The notes under the pieces are model-generated. The model did not search any database. It was given only the letters and a program-made list of their open reading frames with translations, and had not been told where the DNA came from. From positions 1 to 9,221 of the forward strand of contig JAIFMA010000203.1 of assembly GCA_020048795.1 (NCBI GenBank): a DNA stretch of 9,221 nucleotides, read 5' to 3'. This DNA comes from Rhodoferax sp. (GTDB taxonomy: Bacteria > Pseudomonadota > Gammaproteobacteria > Burkholderiales > Burkholderiaceae_C). The translations under genes and the position numbers were made by a program. Shown here piece after piece: positions 1-7,089 of this stretch (its first letter is position 1; every line of letters begins with the position of its first letter).

Positions 1-812
1 TCCCACACCGGTGCATGGCTGTGACCAATGATGTAGGAGCCGGTACCTGTATTGGTGACGGCCTGTTCGCTGGCAAACAGGCCCAGGCCCAGTGCCGCGC
101 ACTGCTGATCACCCCCTGCCGACAGCACCGGCAAGCCGCCCTGCAAACCCGTTGCTGCAGCAACGCTTGCGCTCAGACCGCCCACAATCGCTCCGGGTGC
201 AATCAGATCGCACAACATGTGCTGCGGCACCCCAAACAGGTCAAGCAGCGCCGGATCCCAGGCTCGTGTGGCCAGATTCATCAGATTAGTCCGGCTACCA
301 AAACTTTGGTCTGTAACAAAGCGGCCGGTGAGCAACCATAAGGCCCAATCCTGTACGCCGATCAATTTGTGGGTGTGTTGCCAGATATCCGGACGGTTTT
401 CACGCAACCAGGCCATTTTGATGGCCGAAAAAACCGGTGAAATCTTAAGTCCGGTCTTGCTATACACCAAACCATTGCTGGCATCCAGCGCCTGCGCCAT
501 GGCGGCGCTGCGATTGTCTTGCCACATGATGGCTGAATGCAGCGGCACGCCCAGGCGATCCACCGGCATGACCGAAGAGCGTTGGGCAGTGACCGAAACA
601 CACAGCGGCGTGATGCCTTTGGTAGTGGCCATTTGCCGACAACTGCTCAGGATCGCCATCAGGCAGCTATGCCAGGTCATGGGATCCTGTTCGACGCGAC
701 CGTTGCTGAAAAACTCCGGAACGTTCTGCCGTTGGTCCATAAAAAGGGATTCACCCGCTGCGTCGTAGAGGATGGCACGCATGCTGGTGGTGCCAATATC
801 GACGGTGATGAG
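1..812 (-). CDS. FGGY-family carbohydrate kinase, N-terminal 270 codons, no usable start codon, runs off left edge
   Basis: Predicted cytoplasmic ATP-dependent sugar kinase. The frame is open from 812 to the left edge. Counting the codon at 812-810 as residue 1, it shows the N-terminal phosphate-binding segment VDIGTTS (4-10), the hinge motif TAQRSS (75-80), IMWQDNR (95-101, the usual FGGY W-x-D-x-R region), GGDQQ with the likely catalytic Asp235, and the nucleotide-binding loop NTGTGS (254-259). FGGY kinases are about 480-520 residues, so roughly half is present. Subfamily and substrate cannot be told from this half. It is the last visible gene of the operon and presumably phosphorylates the imported substrate before UlaG acts. 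Oddity: an in-frame TGA (815-813) lies directly before residue 1, the next codons are CTC ATC ACC, and the first canonical start is the ATG at 782-780 (Met11), after the phosphate loop. No GGAG-like site precedes it. Either the gene has lost its start through a small deletion or sequence error, or it uses frameshifting or a rare start. Confidence 0.85.
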
Positions 813-1614
813 TCAGGCCGGTGATGATTTGCCGGGCCGCGACGAAGGTGAAAATCAGCGGCGGAATGGCAATCAGACTGCCCAGGGCCATGATCTTGCC
901 CCAGTCCACCCCGATGTCGGTGATGTAGAGCGAAGCCGCCACCGGCAACGTGCGGGTAGCCCGGTCGGTCAGCACCAGCGCCAGGATAAATTCGTTCCAG
1001 GCGATGCGAAACGTGAAGATCGACGCTGCCGCCAGGCCGGGTTTGATCAGCGGCAACACCACTTTGTAAAACACCTTGATCGGGCCACAGCCGTCGATGG
1101 CAGCGGCCTCTTCGAGTTCCGGCGGCACCTGCAAAATGAAACCGTAGAGCAGCCAGATGGTGAACGGCAGGTTCACCGCCACGTACAGCAGCACCAAACC
1201 CGGCAGCGAGTTGATCAACCCTGCCTGACTCCACACCATGAATACCGGTACCGCCAACACGGCCAAAGGCACCGTGCGCAACAGCAAGGTGGTGTAGGCA
1301 ATGGTTTTGCGGCCAGCAAAACGAAACCGCGCCAAACCATAGGCCGCCATGCAACCCAGCACCAGGGTGATCGCGGTGGACACGATTCCCACCACCAGGC
1401 TGTTGGTCAGGTAGCGGGTAAAGCTGCCTTCACCCAGTACTTCGCGGTAGTTTTCCAGTGTCGGCGTGAACAGAAAGTTGATGCCGGTGTTGAAGATTTG
1501 CGTTTGTAATTTGAGCGAGGTGGCAAACATCAGCACGATCGGTGCCACACAGACGATGGCCAGGAAAGCCAGCGCGGTGTAATGTGCTGTCACCAGGGCA
1601 GGATGACGTTTCAT
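751..1614 (-). CDS. Carbohydrate ABC transporter permease, MalG/CUT1 type, with altered C-terminus
   Basis: Inner-membrane permease, 287 residues as read. It has about six hydrophobic segments (first at 13-33, others near 68-95, 105-128, 135-160, 195-216, 245-265) and the cytoplasmic EAA loop that docks on the ATPase: EEAAAIDGCGP at 168-178, then KVVLPLIKP at 184-192. The start ATG overlaps the stop of the upstream permease gene as TGATG and is preceded by AGGAGG seven bases away, so translation is coupled. The native-looking sequence ends at residue 268 in ITGLT; family members normally add only a short GAVKG-like tail here. Instead the frame continues for 19 residues rich in His and Arg, out of frame inside the kinase gene (60-base overlap). 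I infer that the true end was lost at about position 813. The membrane part appears intact, so the protein may still work. Confidence 0.92.
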   Translation of the reverse strand: MKRHPALVTAHYTALAFLAIVCVAPIVLMFATSLKLQTQIFNTGINFLFTPTLENYREVLGEGSFTRYLTNSLVVGIVSTAITLVLGCMAAYGLARFRFAGRKTIAYTTLLLRTVPLAVLAVPVFMVWSQAGLINSLPGLVLLYVAVNLPFTIWLLYGFILQVPPELEEAAAIDGCGPIKVFYKVVLPLIKPGLAAASIFTFRIAWNEFILALVLTDRATRTLPVAASLYITDIGVDWGKIMALGSLIAIPPLIFTFVAARQIITGLTHHRRYWHHQHACHPLRRSG

Positions 1615-2492
1615 CAGCGATCCTCCTCTTTCAGCGGGTTGGACAGACTCAGCGCCGCCCAGGACAGACCTGCCACCACCACCAGCAACAGCACTGAAAT
1701 AGCGGCGGCGCTACCCAGGCGCTGGCTGACAAAGGCGGTCTTGTAGATGTGCAGCGACAAGATTTCGGTGCTGTCACCGGGACCACCGAATGTCAGAATG
1801 TAGATGACCTCCAGCACCCTGAACGCATCAATCAGCCGCATCAGCAGGGTGATGGCAATCACGTGCATGATCATCGGCAACTTGACGCGGAACGTGGTCT
1901 GCCACCAGTTGGCACCATCCATGCGCGCAGCTTCCAGCACGGAGTTGTCCACATTGGCCAATGCCGCAATCATCATGATGAAAACAAAGGGCGTCCATTG
2001 CCAGATATCGGCAATGATGATCGCGATGAAGGCCGTATTTTCCTGCGCCAGCCAGCCCACAGGTGCTGCACCCATGACACCCAGCAAGGCATTAAGCAGT
2101 CCAAACTGCGCATCAAATAGATAACGCCAGGTCAGTCCCACCGCAATCGGGGCAATCATCATGGGCAGGATGAACAGGGTTCGGAAAAATGCCATGCCAC
2201 GCACATCACCTTCGAGCGCCAGCGCCAGTGCAATGCCCAGTGCCATTTCAGCCACGACACAGACCGCAGCGAACATCAGGGTGGTCGTCAGCGATCGCCA
2301 CACCGCAGGGTCCTGGAAGGCCGCCAAAAAAGCGTCCGTCCCGACCCATTTGGCCTCGCTCCAGGGCGTTCCCATGCTCCAGTCATAAAAGCCCAACTGA
2401 AGGGCGGACAGCAAGGGATAAAGGCAGGCAACGGCCATCACAACCACCGCCGGTCCAAGATAGACCACAGGAACCCAAGAAGGCGTGCGCAT
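1614..2492 (-). CDS. Carbohydrate ABC transporter permease, MalF/UgpA (CUT1) type
   Basis: Inner-membrane subunit of a sugar-type ABC importer, 292 residues, typical for UgpA-like proteins that lack the extra MalF periplasmic domain. Hydrophobic segments lie at about 8-33, 70-95, 104-124, 153-178, 207-230 and 262-283. The EAA motif that contacts the ATPase is at 187-207 (EAARMDGANWW, then KLPMI). The ATG at 2492-2490 follows TTGGAG with a five-base gap, a good ribosome site. It lies 78 bases after the binding-protein gene, and its stop shares one base with the start of the next permease (TGATG), so the two permeases should be made in equal amounts as a heterodimer. Substrate specificity cannot be read from the sequence. 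Confidence 0.93.
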   Translation of the reverse strand: MRTPSWVPVVYLGPAVVVMAVACLYPLLSALQLGFYDWSMGTPWSEAKWVGTDAFLAAFQDPAVWRSLTTTLMFAAVCVVAEMALGIALALALEGDVRGMAFFRTLFILPMMIAPIAVGLTWRYLFDAQFGLLNALLGVMGAAPVGWLAQENTAFIAIIIADIWQWTPFVFIMMIAALANVDNSVLEAARMDGANWWQTTFRVKLPMIMHVIAITLLMRLIDAFRVLEVIYILTFGGPGDSTEILSLHIYKTAFVSQRLGSAAAISVLLLVVVAGLSWAALSLSNPLKEEDR

Positions 2493-2544
2493 GCAAACTC
2501 CAATACAAAATAGGCTGCCCGCCCTTGATTTATAAGCGCAGACA

Positions 2545-2561
2545 GCTATTGTTGTGATAGC
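2545..2561 (-). other. Small hairpin after the binding-protein gene
   Basis: GCTAT (2545-2549) and ATAGC (2557-2561) can pair around a seven-base loop, starting ten bases past the stop of the solute-binding protein gene and before the permease. There is no U-run, so it is not a normal terminator. In many importer operons a hairpin here protects the binding-protein message and raises its level over the permeases. With only five base pairs, that role is a weak inference. Confidence 0.2.
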
Positions 2562-2570
2562 AATGAAAAC

Positions 2571-3911
2571 TCAGGCCTTGAGATAGCCTCCGCGTTTCAT
2601 GATCTCGGTGACTTTGGGCACCATGCCGTTGAGCGCATCCTGTGGCGTCTTTTTGCCCGTCAGTGCCTCAGACACCGCCACACCCAATGCCTGGATGTTG
2701 ATCTCATCCCATTCGGCAATGATGGGGCGCCAGTCGGGGTCAGAGTACTCCAGTTGCTGACGCAAGGTGATGTATTCCGGGTACTGCTTCACCATGTCGA
2801 GGTCCGACAGGGTCGAGTTGCGCGTGGGCACACCGCCAACCTTGGCCACCGCCTTGTCCTGCGCTTTGCTCGTCAGCCACTGCAACAACAGGAATGCCGC
2901 GTCGGCGTTCTTGGCATTTTTCGGAATGGCCAGACCCAGACCGCCAGACTGTGACGAATGGCGTACGCCTTTGGGGTGCACCACATAACTGACTTGCCCG
3001 CCAATCTTGGATTTGGCCGGGTCGTTGACCTGGCCAAAAATCAAGGATGAGTCCAGATACATGGCGGCCTGGCCTTGCAGGAACGAGGTGATCATTTCGC
3101 CTTGTCCGTAGCCGGGAATGCCCACCGGACCGGTATCGGAAATCAGTTTCAGCATCTGCAGTGCCTTGACACCGACGGCATCGTTAAAACGCGGCTGCCA
3201 CTTGTCGTCAAACACCTTGCCACCGAGCGGGTTGAGGTGCAGCAACCAGGCGTGCACACACTGATGCCCCGCTTGACCGCGTGATGTCAGCGCGCCCATG
3301 CCAGACTTTTCTTTCAGGATCGGTAGCAATTTTTCCAGATCGGTGTAAGTCTCGGGAGCTTTCAGATTGAGCTTGGCGAAGACGTCGCGACGGTAGGCCA
3401 GGATTGAGGTTTCAGCACCGTATGGCAACCCATACAGCTTCGCCCCGGGACCAGCCAGGTAACCCTTGGGGCCACCGACCAAACCGATGTTTTCAACGTA
3501 GCGAGGCACCAGATCCTTGAAGTCATAGTCGGGGTCCACCAGTGCGGCGTTCTTGAAAAACGGATCAAGCTCACGGATCAGGTTCTTCTTGACGTATTCA
3601 CCTTTCCACATCACCACATAACAGGCCAGATCGTAGTCGCCAGAGGGTTTGGCCATTTCAAGCAACTGCTTGTCTTTCATGCGCGCCATGGCCAGCTTGT
3701 CCACCTCGACCTTGATGCCGGTCTGCTTGGTGAACTCGGGCAGCAGCTTGACCATGGCATCGTAATGCGGATGCGCCGGGATACTCATCACCACCGTTTG
3801 CCCCTTGTACTTGGCAAAGCGATCTTGCGCCCGCCCAACCAGTGGCAAACCGACGCCAAGGAGACTCAAGGCGCTGGCACCTGTGGACTGAATAAGGGTT
3901 CTTCTTTTCAT
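2571..3911 (-). CDS. Sugar ABC transporter substrate-binding protein (SBP_bac_1 / CUT1 type)
   Basis: Periplasmic binding protein, 446 residues, that captures the substrate for the two permeases encoded downstream. The N-terminus (MKRRTLIQ, hydrophobic core ASALSLLGVGLPLVG, likely cut after GRA at residue 28) is a signal peptide; the paired Arg at 3-4 followed by T-L-I resembles a Tat signal (RRxFLK) but is not a perfect match. The mature part has the bilobed SBP layout: KGQTVVMSIPAHPHY near the start, the hinge region GLPYGAETSILAYRRDVF, and the C-terminal WLTSKAQDKAVAKVGGVPTR segment typical of the MalE/UgpB family. Start choice: an in-frame TTG lies at 3923-3921, but GGAG falls inside that longer form and sits six bases before the ATG at 3911-3909, so the ATG is the real start. 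The gene follows the ATPase by 26 bases. The ligand is unknown; the linked UlaG suggests ascorbate or a similar sugar lactone or acid. Confidence 0.93.
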   Translation of the reverse strand: MKRRTLIQSTGASALSLLGVGLPLVGRAQDRFAKYKGQTVVMSIPAHPHYDAMVKLLPEFTKQTGIKVEVDKLAMARMKDKQLLEMAKPSGDYDLACYVVMWKGEYVKKNLIRELDPFFKNAALVDPDYDFKDLVPRYVENIGLVGGPKGYLAGPGAKLYGLPYGAETSILAYRRDVFAKLNLKAPETYTDLEKLLPILKEKSGMGALTSRGQAGHQCVHAWLLHLNPLGGKVFDDKWQPRFNDAVGVKALQMLKLISDTGPVGIPGYGQGEMITSFLQGQAAMYLDSSLIFGQVNDPAKSKIGGQVSYVVHPKGVRHSSQSGGLGLAIPKNAKNADAAFLLLQWLTSKAQDKAVAKVGGVPTRNSTLSDLDMVKQYPEYITLRQQLEYSDPDWRPIIAEWDEINIQALGVAVSEALTGKKTPQDALNGMVPKVTEIMKRGGYLKA

Positions 3912-3937
3912 CTTTGGCTCCAAAAGTTATAAAAACA

Positions 3938-5026
3938 TCAAACTCGAATTCTTTCGCCGCTGGCCTTGTCAAACAGGTGCAAAGCCGCTGGGTCCATCTC
4001 CAGGTTGACGGTCTGGCGCAGCAAATCGGCTCTTTGGCCTGGCACCACGGCCGTCACACGCCCGTCAGGGGCGCCAACCAGCTTGCCCACCAGGAGGGAC
4101 TCCATGCCCAGATACTCGACCACGTCAATCTGCAATTGCAGCATGCCCGGGCCATTGGCCAGTCTCAGTGTCTGCGGCCGAACACCAGCCATCAGTGGCT
4201 TGCCTTGCTCGATAGAGCCCGATACCGGAAAGGCAAAGCCAGGCCCGTTGAGCACCAGATTGCCCGCCATAGACTGCACCACACCTTCGAGCAAATTCAT
4301 GCTGGGCATGCCAATAAAGCCGGCCACAAACAGGTTGGCCGGTTGGTTGAATACCTCGCAGGGGGTGCCCACCTGCTGAATGCGCCCTTTGTCAAAAATG
4401 ACAATGCGCGAAGCCAAGGTCATGGCCTCAACCTGATCATGGGTGACATAAATGGTGGTTTTGCCCAGACGTTCGTGCAACAGCGCCAATTCGGTGCGCA
4501 TGTGGGCGCGCAACTTGGCATCCAGGTTGGACAAAGGTTCGTCAAATAAAAACAACGAGGGCTCGCGCACGATGCAGCGGCCAATGGCAACCCGTTGACG
4601 CTGCCCACCCGAAAGCTCTTTGGGCTTGCGCTGCAGCAAATGGCCAATGTTCAGTATGGTCGCTGCTTCGTTCACCCGGCGGGTGATGTCGGCCTGGTTA
4701 ACGCCGGCCAACTGCAGCGCAAAACTCATGTTTTGCGCCACGTCCATGTGCGGGTACAAGGCGTAGTTCTGAAACACCATGGCGATGTCGCGGGCCGTGG
4801 GGGCCACCTCGGTGACATCCCTTCCCTTGATGAAAATCCGCCCCTCGCTGACCTCATCGAGCCCGGCAATCATGCGCAACGTGGTTGATTTCCCACAACC
4901 TGACTCACCCAGCAGCACCACGAATTCACCCTGCACAACCTCCAGGTCCAGATCCTGTACCACCCGAACCGGGCCAAAGCACTTGCCCACGCCCTTGAGT
5001 TGCAGTCCAATTTCTTTCGATTTCAT
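3938..5026 (-). CDS. ABC transporter ATP-binding protein, MalK/UgpC (CUT1) family
   Basis: Cytoplasmic ATPase of 362 residues that powers the sugar importer. Motifs in order: Walker A GESGCGKST (40-48), Q-loop FQNYALYPHM (Gln86), signature LSGGQRQRV (138-146), Walker B LFLFDEP (158-164) with catalytic Glu163, D-loop SNLDAKLR, H-loop THDQVEAM (His196). A C-terminal regulatory/OB-like (TOBE) region follows from about 235, with MAGVRPQTLRL as the usual GIRPE-type motif. This length and tail are typical of MalK/UgpC/MsmK. The ATG at 5026-5024 is preceded by CAGGAGACACC, which sets the start; a longer form beginning at 5062 would place this ribosome site inside the gene. It lies 64 bases after ulaG. 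Having the ATPase between the lactonase and the binding protein ties enzyme and transporter to one pathway. Confidence 0.95.
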   Translation of the reverse strand: MKSKEIGLQLKGVGKCFGPVRVVQDLDLEVVQGEFVVLLGESGCGKSTTLRMIAGLDEVSEGRIFIKGRDVTEVAPTARDIAMVFQNYALYPHMDVAQNMSFALQLAGVNQADITRRVNEAATILNIGHLLQRKPKELSGGQRQRVAIGRCIVREPSLFLFDEPLSNLDAKLRAHMRTELALLHERLGKTTIYVTHDQVEAMTLASRIVIFDKGRIQQVGTPCEVFNQPANLFVAGFIGMPSMNLLEGVVQSMAGNLVLNGPGFAFPVSGSIEQGKPLMAGVRPQTLRLANGPGMLQLQIDVVEYLGMESLLVGKLVGAPDGRVTAVVPGQRADLLRQTVNLEMDPAALHLFDKASGERIRV

Positions 5027-5090
5027 GGTGTCTCCTGTCCGCACATGCCACCCGTTGCACACTGAGCCGTATCAAACCATTGAGGCAGTT

Positions 5091-6155
5091 TTATAGGAAC
5101 GAGGGGAACGGCAGATCCGTTTCCTTGGTGAATACATCATCAAAACCACGCTCGTAGTGGTATTCCATGTCATCCTTGTTGTCTGGAAACACAAACTTGC
5201 CGCCGACCTGCCAGATGTAGGGCTTGAAGCGGTATTTCAGGCGGTCTTTCTTCATGTTCCACAACATGGTGATCTCCATCGGGTCGGCCATGAAGTTGGA
5301 CCAGATGTCGTGGTGATAGGCAATGACCACCTTGCAGTTCAGCGACTCGGCCATGCGCAAGATGTCCGACGATGTCATTTTGTCGGTAACACCACGCGGG
5401 TTCTCGCCATACGAGCCCAGCGCCACGTCGATCTTGTGTTCGTTGCCGTGTTTGGCATAACCGTTGGCGTAATGCGAATCGCCGCTGTGATACAGGCTGC
5501 CGCCGGGTGTCTTGACCAGGTAGTTCACCGCCACGTCATCCATGTCCGGTGGCATTTTGTCTTTAGCCGTCTGGCCGGCCGGAATGGTCAGTGCCATGGT
5601 ACGGTCAAACGCTTCAAGTACGACGATCTCGACATCGCCGACCTTGACCACGTCACCCGGGCGCACGGTGGTGATGCGCTCGCGTGGCACGCCCCACTTC
5701 AACCACACATCGGTGCTGGACTGCGGGCCAATGAAGGGTACCGTGCTCGGGCAGTTCTTGAGCACCGCCGCGGCGACATTAATGTCGATGTGGTCATTGT
5801 GCGTGTGGGTCGAGAGCACGGCATCCACCTGACGGATGGCAAACGGGTCGATCACAAAGGGTGATACGCGCAGGTTGCGCTGCAGCTTAACGCAACCCGT
5901 CATGCGCGCCATCTGGTGGTGCGGATCCATCAGCGGGTTCTTCATGCTGCGTTTGCCGGTGCCGCACCACAGATCGATACAAATGTTGGTGTTGCCTTCG
6001 GTCTTGACCCAGATGCCGGTGCAGGCCAGCCACCACATCGCAAAGGTTCCGGGTGCAACCACTTCACGTTCGATTTCTTCATTGAGCCAGGTGCCCCATT
6101 GCGGGAAGGTGCTCAAAACCCAGGACTCTTTGGTGACTTCATCTACTTTTGCCAT
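5091..6155 (-). CDS. ulaG: UlaG-type L-ascorbate-6-phosphate lactonase (metallo-beta-lactamase fold)
   Basis: Cytoplasmic metal-dependent lactonase, 354 residues, the same length as E. coli UlaG as I remember it, and alike along the whole chain (ESWVLSTFPQWGTWLNEEIE at 10-29; PGTFAMWWLACTGIW; LYHSGDSHYANGYAKHGNEH; LGSYGENPRG; RGFDD; LPFPSFL at the end). The metal-binding signature is THTHNDHID (116-124, i.e. HxHxDH), with further likely ligands in HSGDSH (223-228) and HHDIW (281-285). In E. coli, UlaG opens the lactone of L-ascorbate 6-phosphate to give 3-keto-L-gulonate 6-phosphate. Here it heads an operon with an ABC importer and an FGGY kinase instead of the UlaABC phosphotransferase, so the phosphorylated lactone would have to come from the kinase. 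GGAG sits six bases before the ATG at 6155. Family membership is very secure. Exact substrate is less so, because related lactonases may accept other sugar-lactone phosphates. Confidence 0.93.
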   Translation of the reverse strand: MAKVDEVTKESWVLSTFPQWGTWLNEEIEREVVAPGTFAMWWLACTGIWVKTEGNTNICIDLWCGTGKRSMKNPLMDPHHQMARMTGCVKLQRNLRVSPFVIDPFAIRQVDAVLSTHTHNDHIDINVAAAVLKNCPSTVPFIGPQSSTDVWLKWGVPRERITTVRPGDVVKVGDVEIVVLEAFDRTMALTIPAGQTAKDKMPPDMDDVAVNYLVKTPGGSLYHSGDSHYANGYAKHGNEHKIDVALGSYGENPRGVTDKMTSSDILRMAESLNCKVVIAYHHDIWSNFMADPMEITMLWNMKKDRLKYRFKPYIWQVGGKFVFPDNKDDMEYHYERGFDDVFTKETDLPFPSFL

Positions 6156-6208
6156 GTGCTGCTCCGATTTAAAACATTCAATTCGATCATTTTGGTCTCA
6201 CGGCGATA

Positions 6209-6237
6209 ATAATATGATTATTTGCGATGCAAATCAA
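6209..6237 (-). promoter_or_regulatory. Predicted promoter of the ulaG-transporter-kinase operon
   Basis: On the minus strand, TTGATT (6237-6232) is followed by exactly 17 bases and TATTAT (6214-6209), close to the sigma-70 consensus TTGACA-17-TATAAT. Transcription would start near 6202, giving a leader of about 45 bases before the ulaG ATG. Both palindromes described separately overlap the -35 box or the spacer, as expected for repression. A possible weaker plus-strand promoter in the same gap (TTTGGT at 6191-6196, 16 bases, TATGAT at 6213-6218) could serve the divergent phosphatase genes. Confidence 0.6.
6220..6234. promoter_or_regulatory. Perfect 6-3-6 inverted repeat, candidate operator
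   Basis: ATTTGC GAT GCAAAT is a perfect palindrome with a three-base centre. It lies in the spacer of the predicted ulaG promoter, where a bound repressor would block RNA polymerase. Which regulator binds is unknown; none is encoded in the window. Confidence 0.45.
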
Positions 6238-6258
6238 GATCAATTTGATGTTTATTTG
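6230..6258. promoter_or_regulatory. 29-base imperfect palindrome, candidate operator
   Basis: Centred on T6244, the left arm CAAATCAAGATCAA and right arm TTGATGTTTATTTG match as inverted copies at 12 of 14 positions (mismatches at 6238/6250 and 6235/6253). The core ATCAA-T-TTGAT is perfect. It covers the -35 box of the operon promoter and lies in the gap shared with the divergent phosphatases, so one regulator could control both directions. The size suits a dimeric or tetrameric sugar-responsive repressor (DeoR, LacI or GntR type); the choice among these is not supported. Confidence 0.5.
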
Positions 6259-6369
6259 AACTTTCTTGAAAAATTTGAGTTCGTCCTCGCTGTCAGTCAC
6301 AAGTCGCCATGATTCATGGCTGTGGCACCTTGCAGTTGGTGATAATCGCTGCCCAAGGAGACACTTAAC

Positions 6370-7089
6370 ATGCACAGCAAGGCCATTATTTTTGATGTTG
6401 ACGGCACACTGGCTGACACCGAGGACGGTCACCGGCAAGCGTTCAACAAGGCCTTCGCGGACACCGGGTTAAGCTGGCATTGGGATTTGGACCTGTATGA
6501 CAAGCTGCTGGCCGTGACCGGCGGCAAAGAGCGCATCCGCTATTTTGTCAACAACTTCCCGTGTGACTTTGTCCAGCCCGCAGACTTTGATGGCTTTGTC
6601 AAAAAGCTGCATGCTGTCAAGACGCGGCATTACACCACCATGGTGCGCGCGGGCCAGATACCACTGCGCCCAGGTATCCGGCAACTGATTTATGCAGCCC
6701 ACCATGCCGGTCTGCAATTGGCGATTGCCACCACCACGGCACCAGAAAACGTTGCCGCCCTGCTGGAGCTCGGTCTTGAGAAAGACTGGCAAAAAATGTT
6801 TTCTGCAGTTGGCTGTGGCGATATGGTGGCGAACAAAAAACCCGCCCCTGATATTTATTTGTGGGTGATGCAGACCTTGGGCGTGACGGCCAGCGAGTGC
6901 ATCGCCCTGGAAGATTCAAAAAACGGCCTGCGCGCCAGCCTGGCGGCCGGCATCAGAACGTTCATCACCCTCAATCACTTCACTCGTCACGACGATTTTT
7001 CGGGGGCACAAGCGGTGTTCAAGGACTTGAGTGATTTGCCGCAGTTTTTGCGTGTGAGTGGCTTGTCTTTGCCAGGGGTGAGCCCATGA
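6370..7089 (+). CDS. HAD-IA phosphatase, CbbY-like (xylulose-1,5-bisphosphatase type)
   Basis: Cytoplasmic haloacid-dehalogenase-family phosphatase, 239 residues. HAD motifs: DVDGT (9-13; nucleophile Asp9, acid/base Asp11), motif II Thr121 in AIATTT, motif III Lys157 in KKPAPD, motif IV ALEDSKNG with Glu181/Asp182 for magnesium. The helical cap lies between about 15 and 90 and carries TGGKER (50-55), together with HRQAFN and WHWDLDLYDKLL. This pattern is characteristic of CbbY proteins, which remove the 1-phosphate of xylulose 1,5-bisphosphate, a Rubisco inhibitor. AAGGAG lies nine bases before the ATG. No cbb (Calvin cycle) genes are visible, so its role here may instead be to clear a sugar bisphosphate or a misphosphorylated intermediate of the neighbouring sugar pathway. 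The CbbY-like fold is secure; the substrate is inferred. Confidence 0.88.
   Translation: MHSKAIIFDVDGTLADTEDGHRQAFNKAFADTGLSWHWDLDLYDKLLAVTGGKERIRYFVNNFPCDFVQPADFDGFVKKLHAVKTRHYTTMVRAGQIPLRPGIRQLIYAAHHAGLQLAIATTTAPENVAALLELGLEKDWQKMFSAVGCGDMVANKKPAPDIYLWVMQTLGVTASECIALEDSKNGLRASLAAGIRTFITLNHFTRHDDFSGAQAVFKDLSDLPQFLRVSGLSLPGVSP

Noticed and set aside
677..1354. 225-codon minus-strand frame across the permease/kinase junction
   Set aside because: It is a third frame, different from both real genes; the translation shows no membrane or kinase motifs. It does not bridge the broken junction in a useful way.
772..1509. 245-codon plus-strand open frame
   Set aside because: It lies opposite the MalG-type permease; Arg/His/Gln-rich translation, no domain or ribosome site.
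3909..3923. Upstream TTG start for the sugar-binding protein
   Set aside because: The GGAG ribosome site would lie within its first codons, while it sits correctly six bases before the ATG at 3911.
3914..4549. 211-codon plus-strand open frame
   Set aside because: It lies opposite the ATPase gene and has no recognisable protein features.
5026..5062. Upstream start for the ABC ATPase adding 12 residues
   Set aside because: CAGGAGACACC directly precedes the ATG at 5026, and the added residues do not look like the family N-terminus.
5157..5864. 235-codon plus-strand open frame
   Set aside because: It lies opposite the well-conserved ulaG gene; Val/His-rich translation without motifs.
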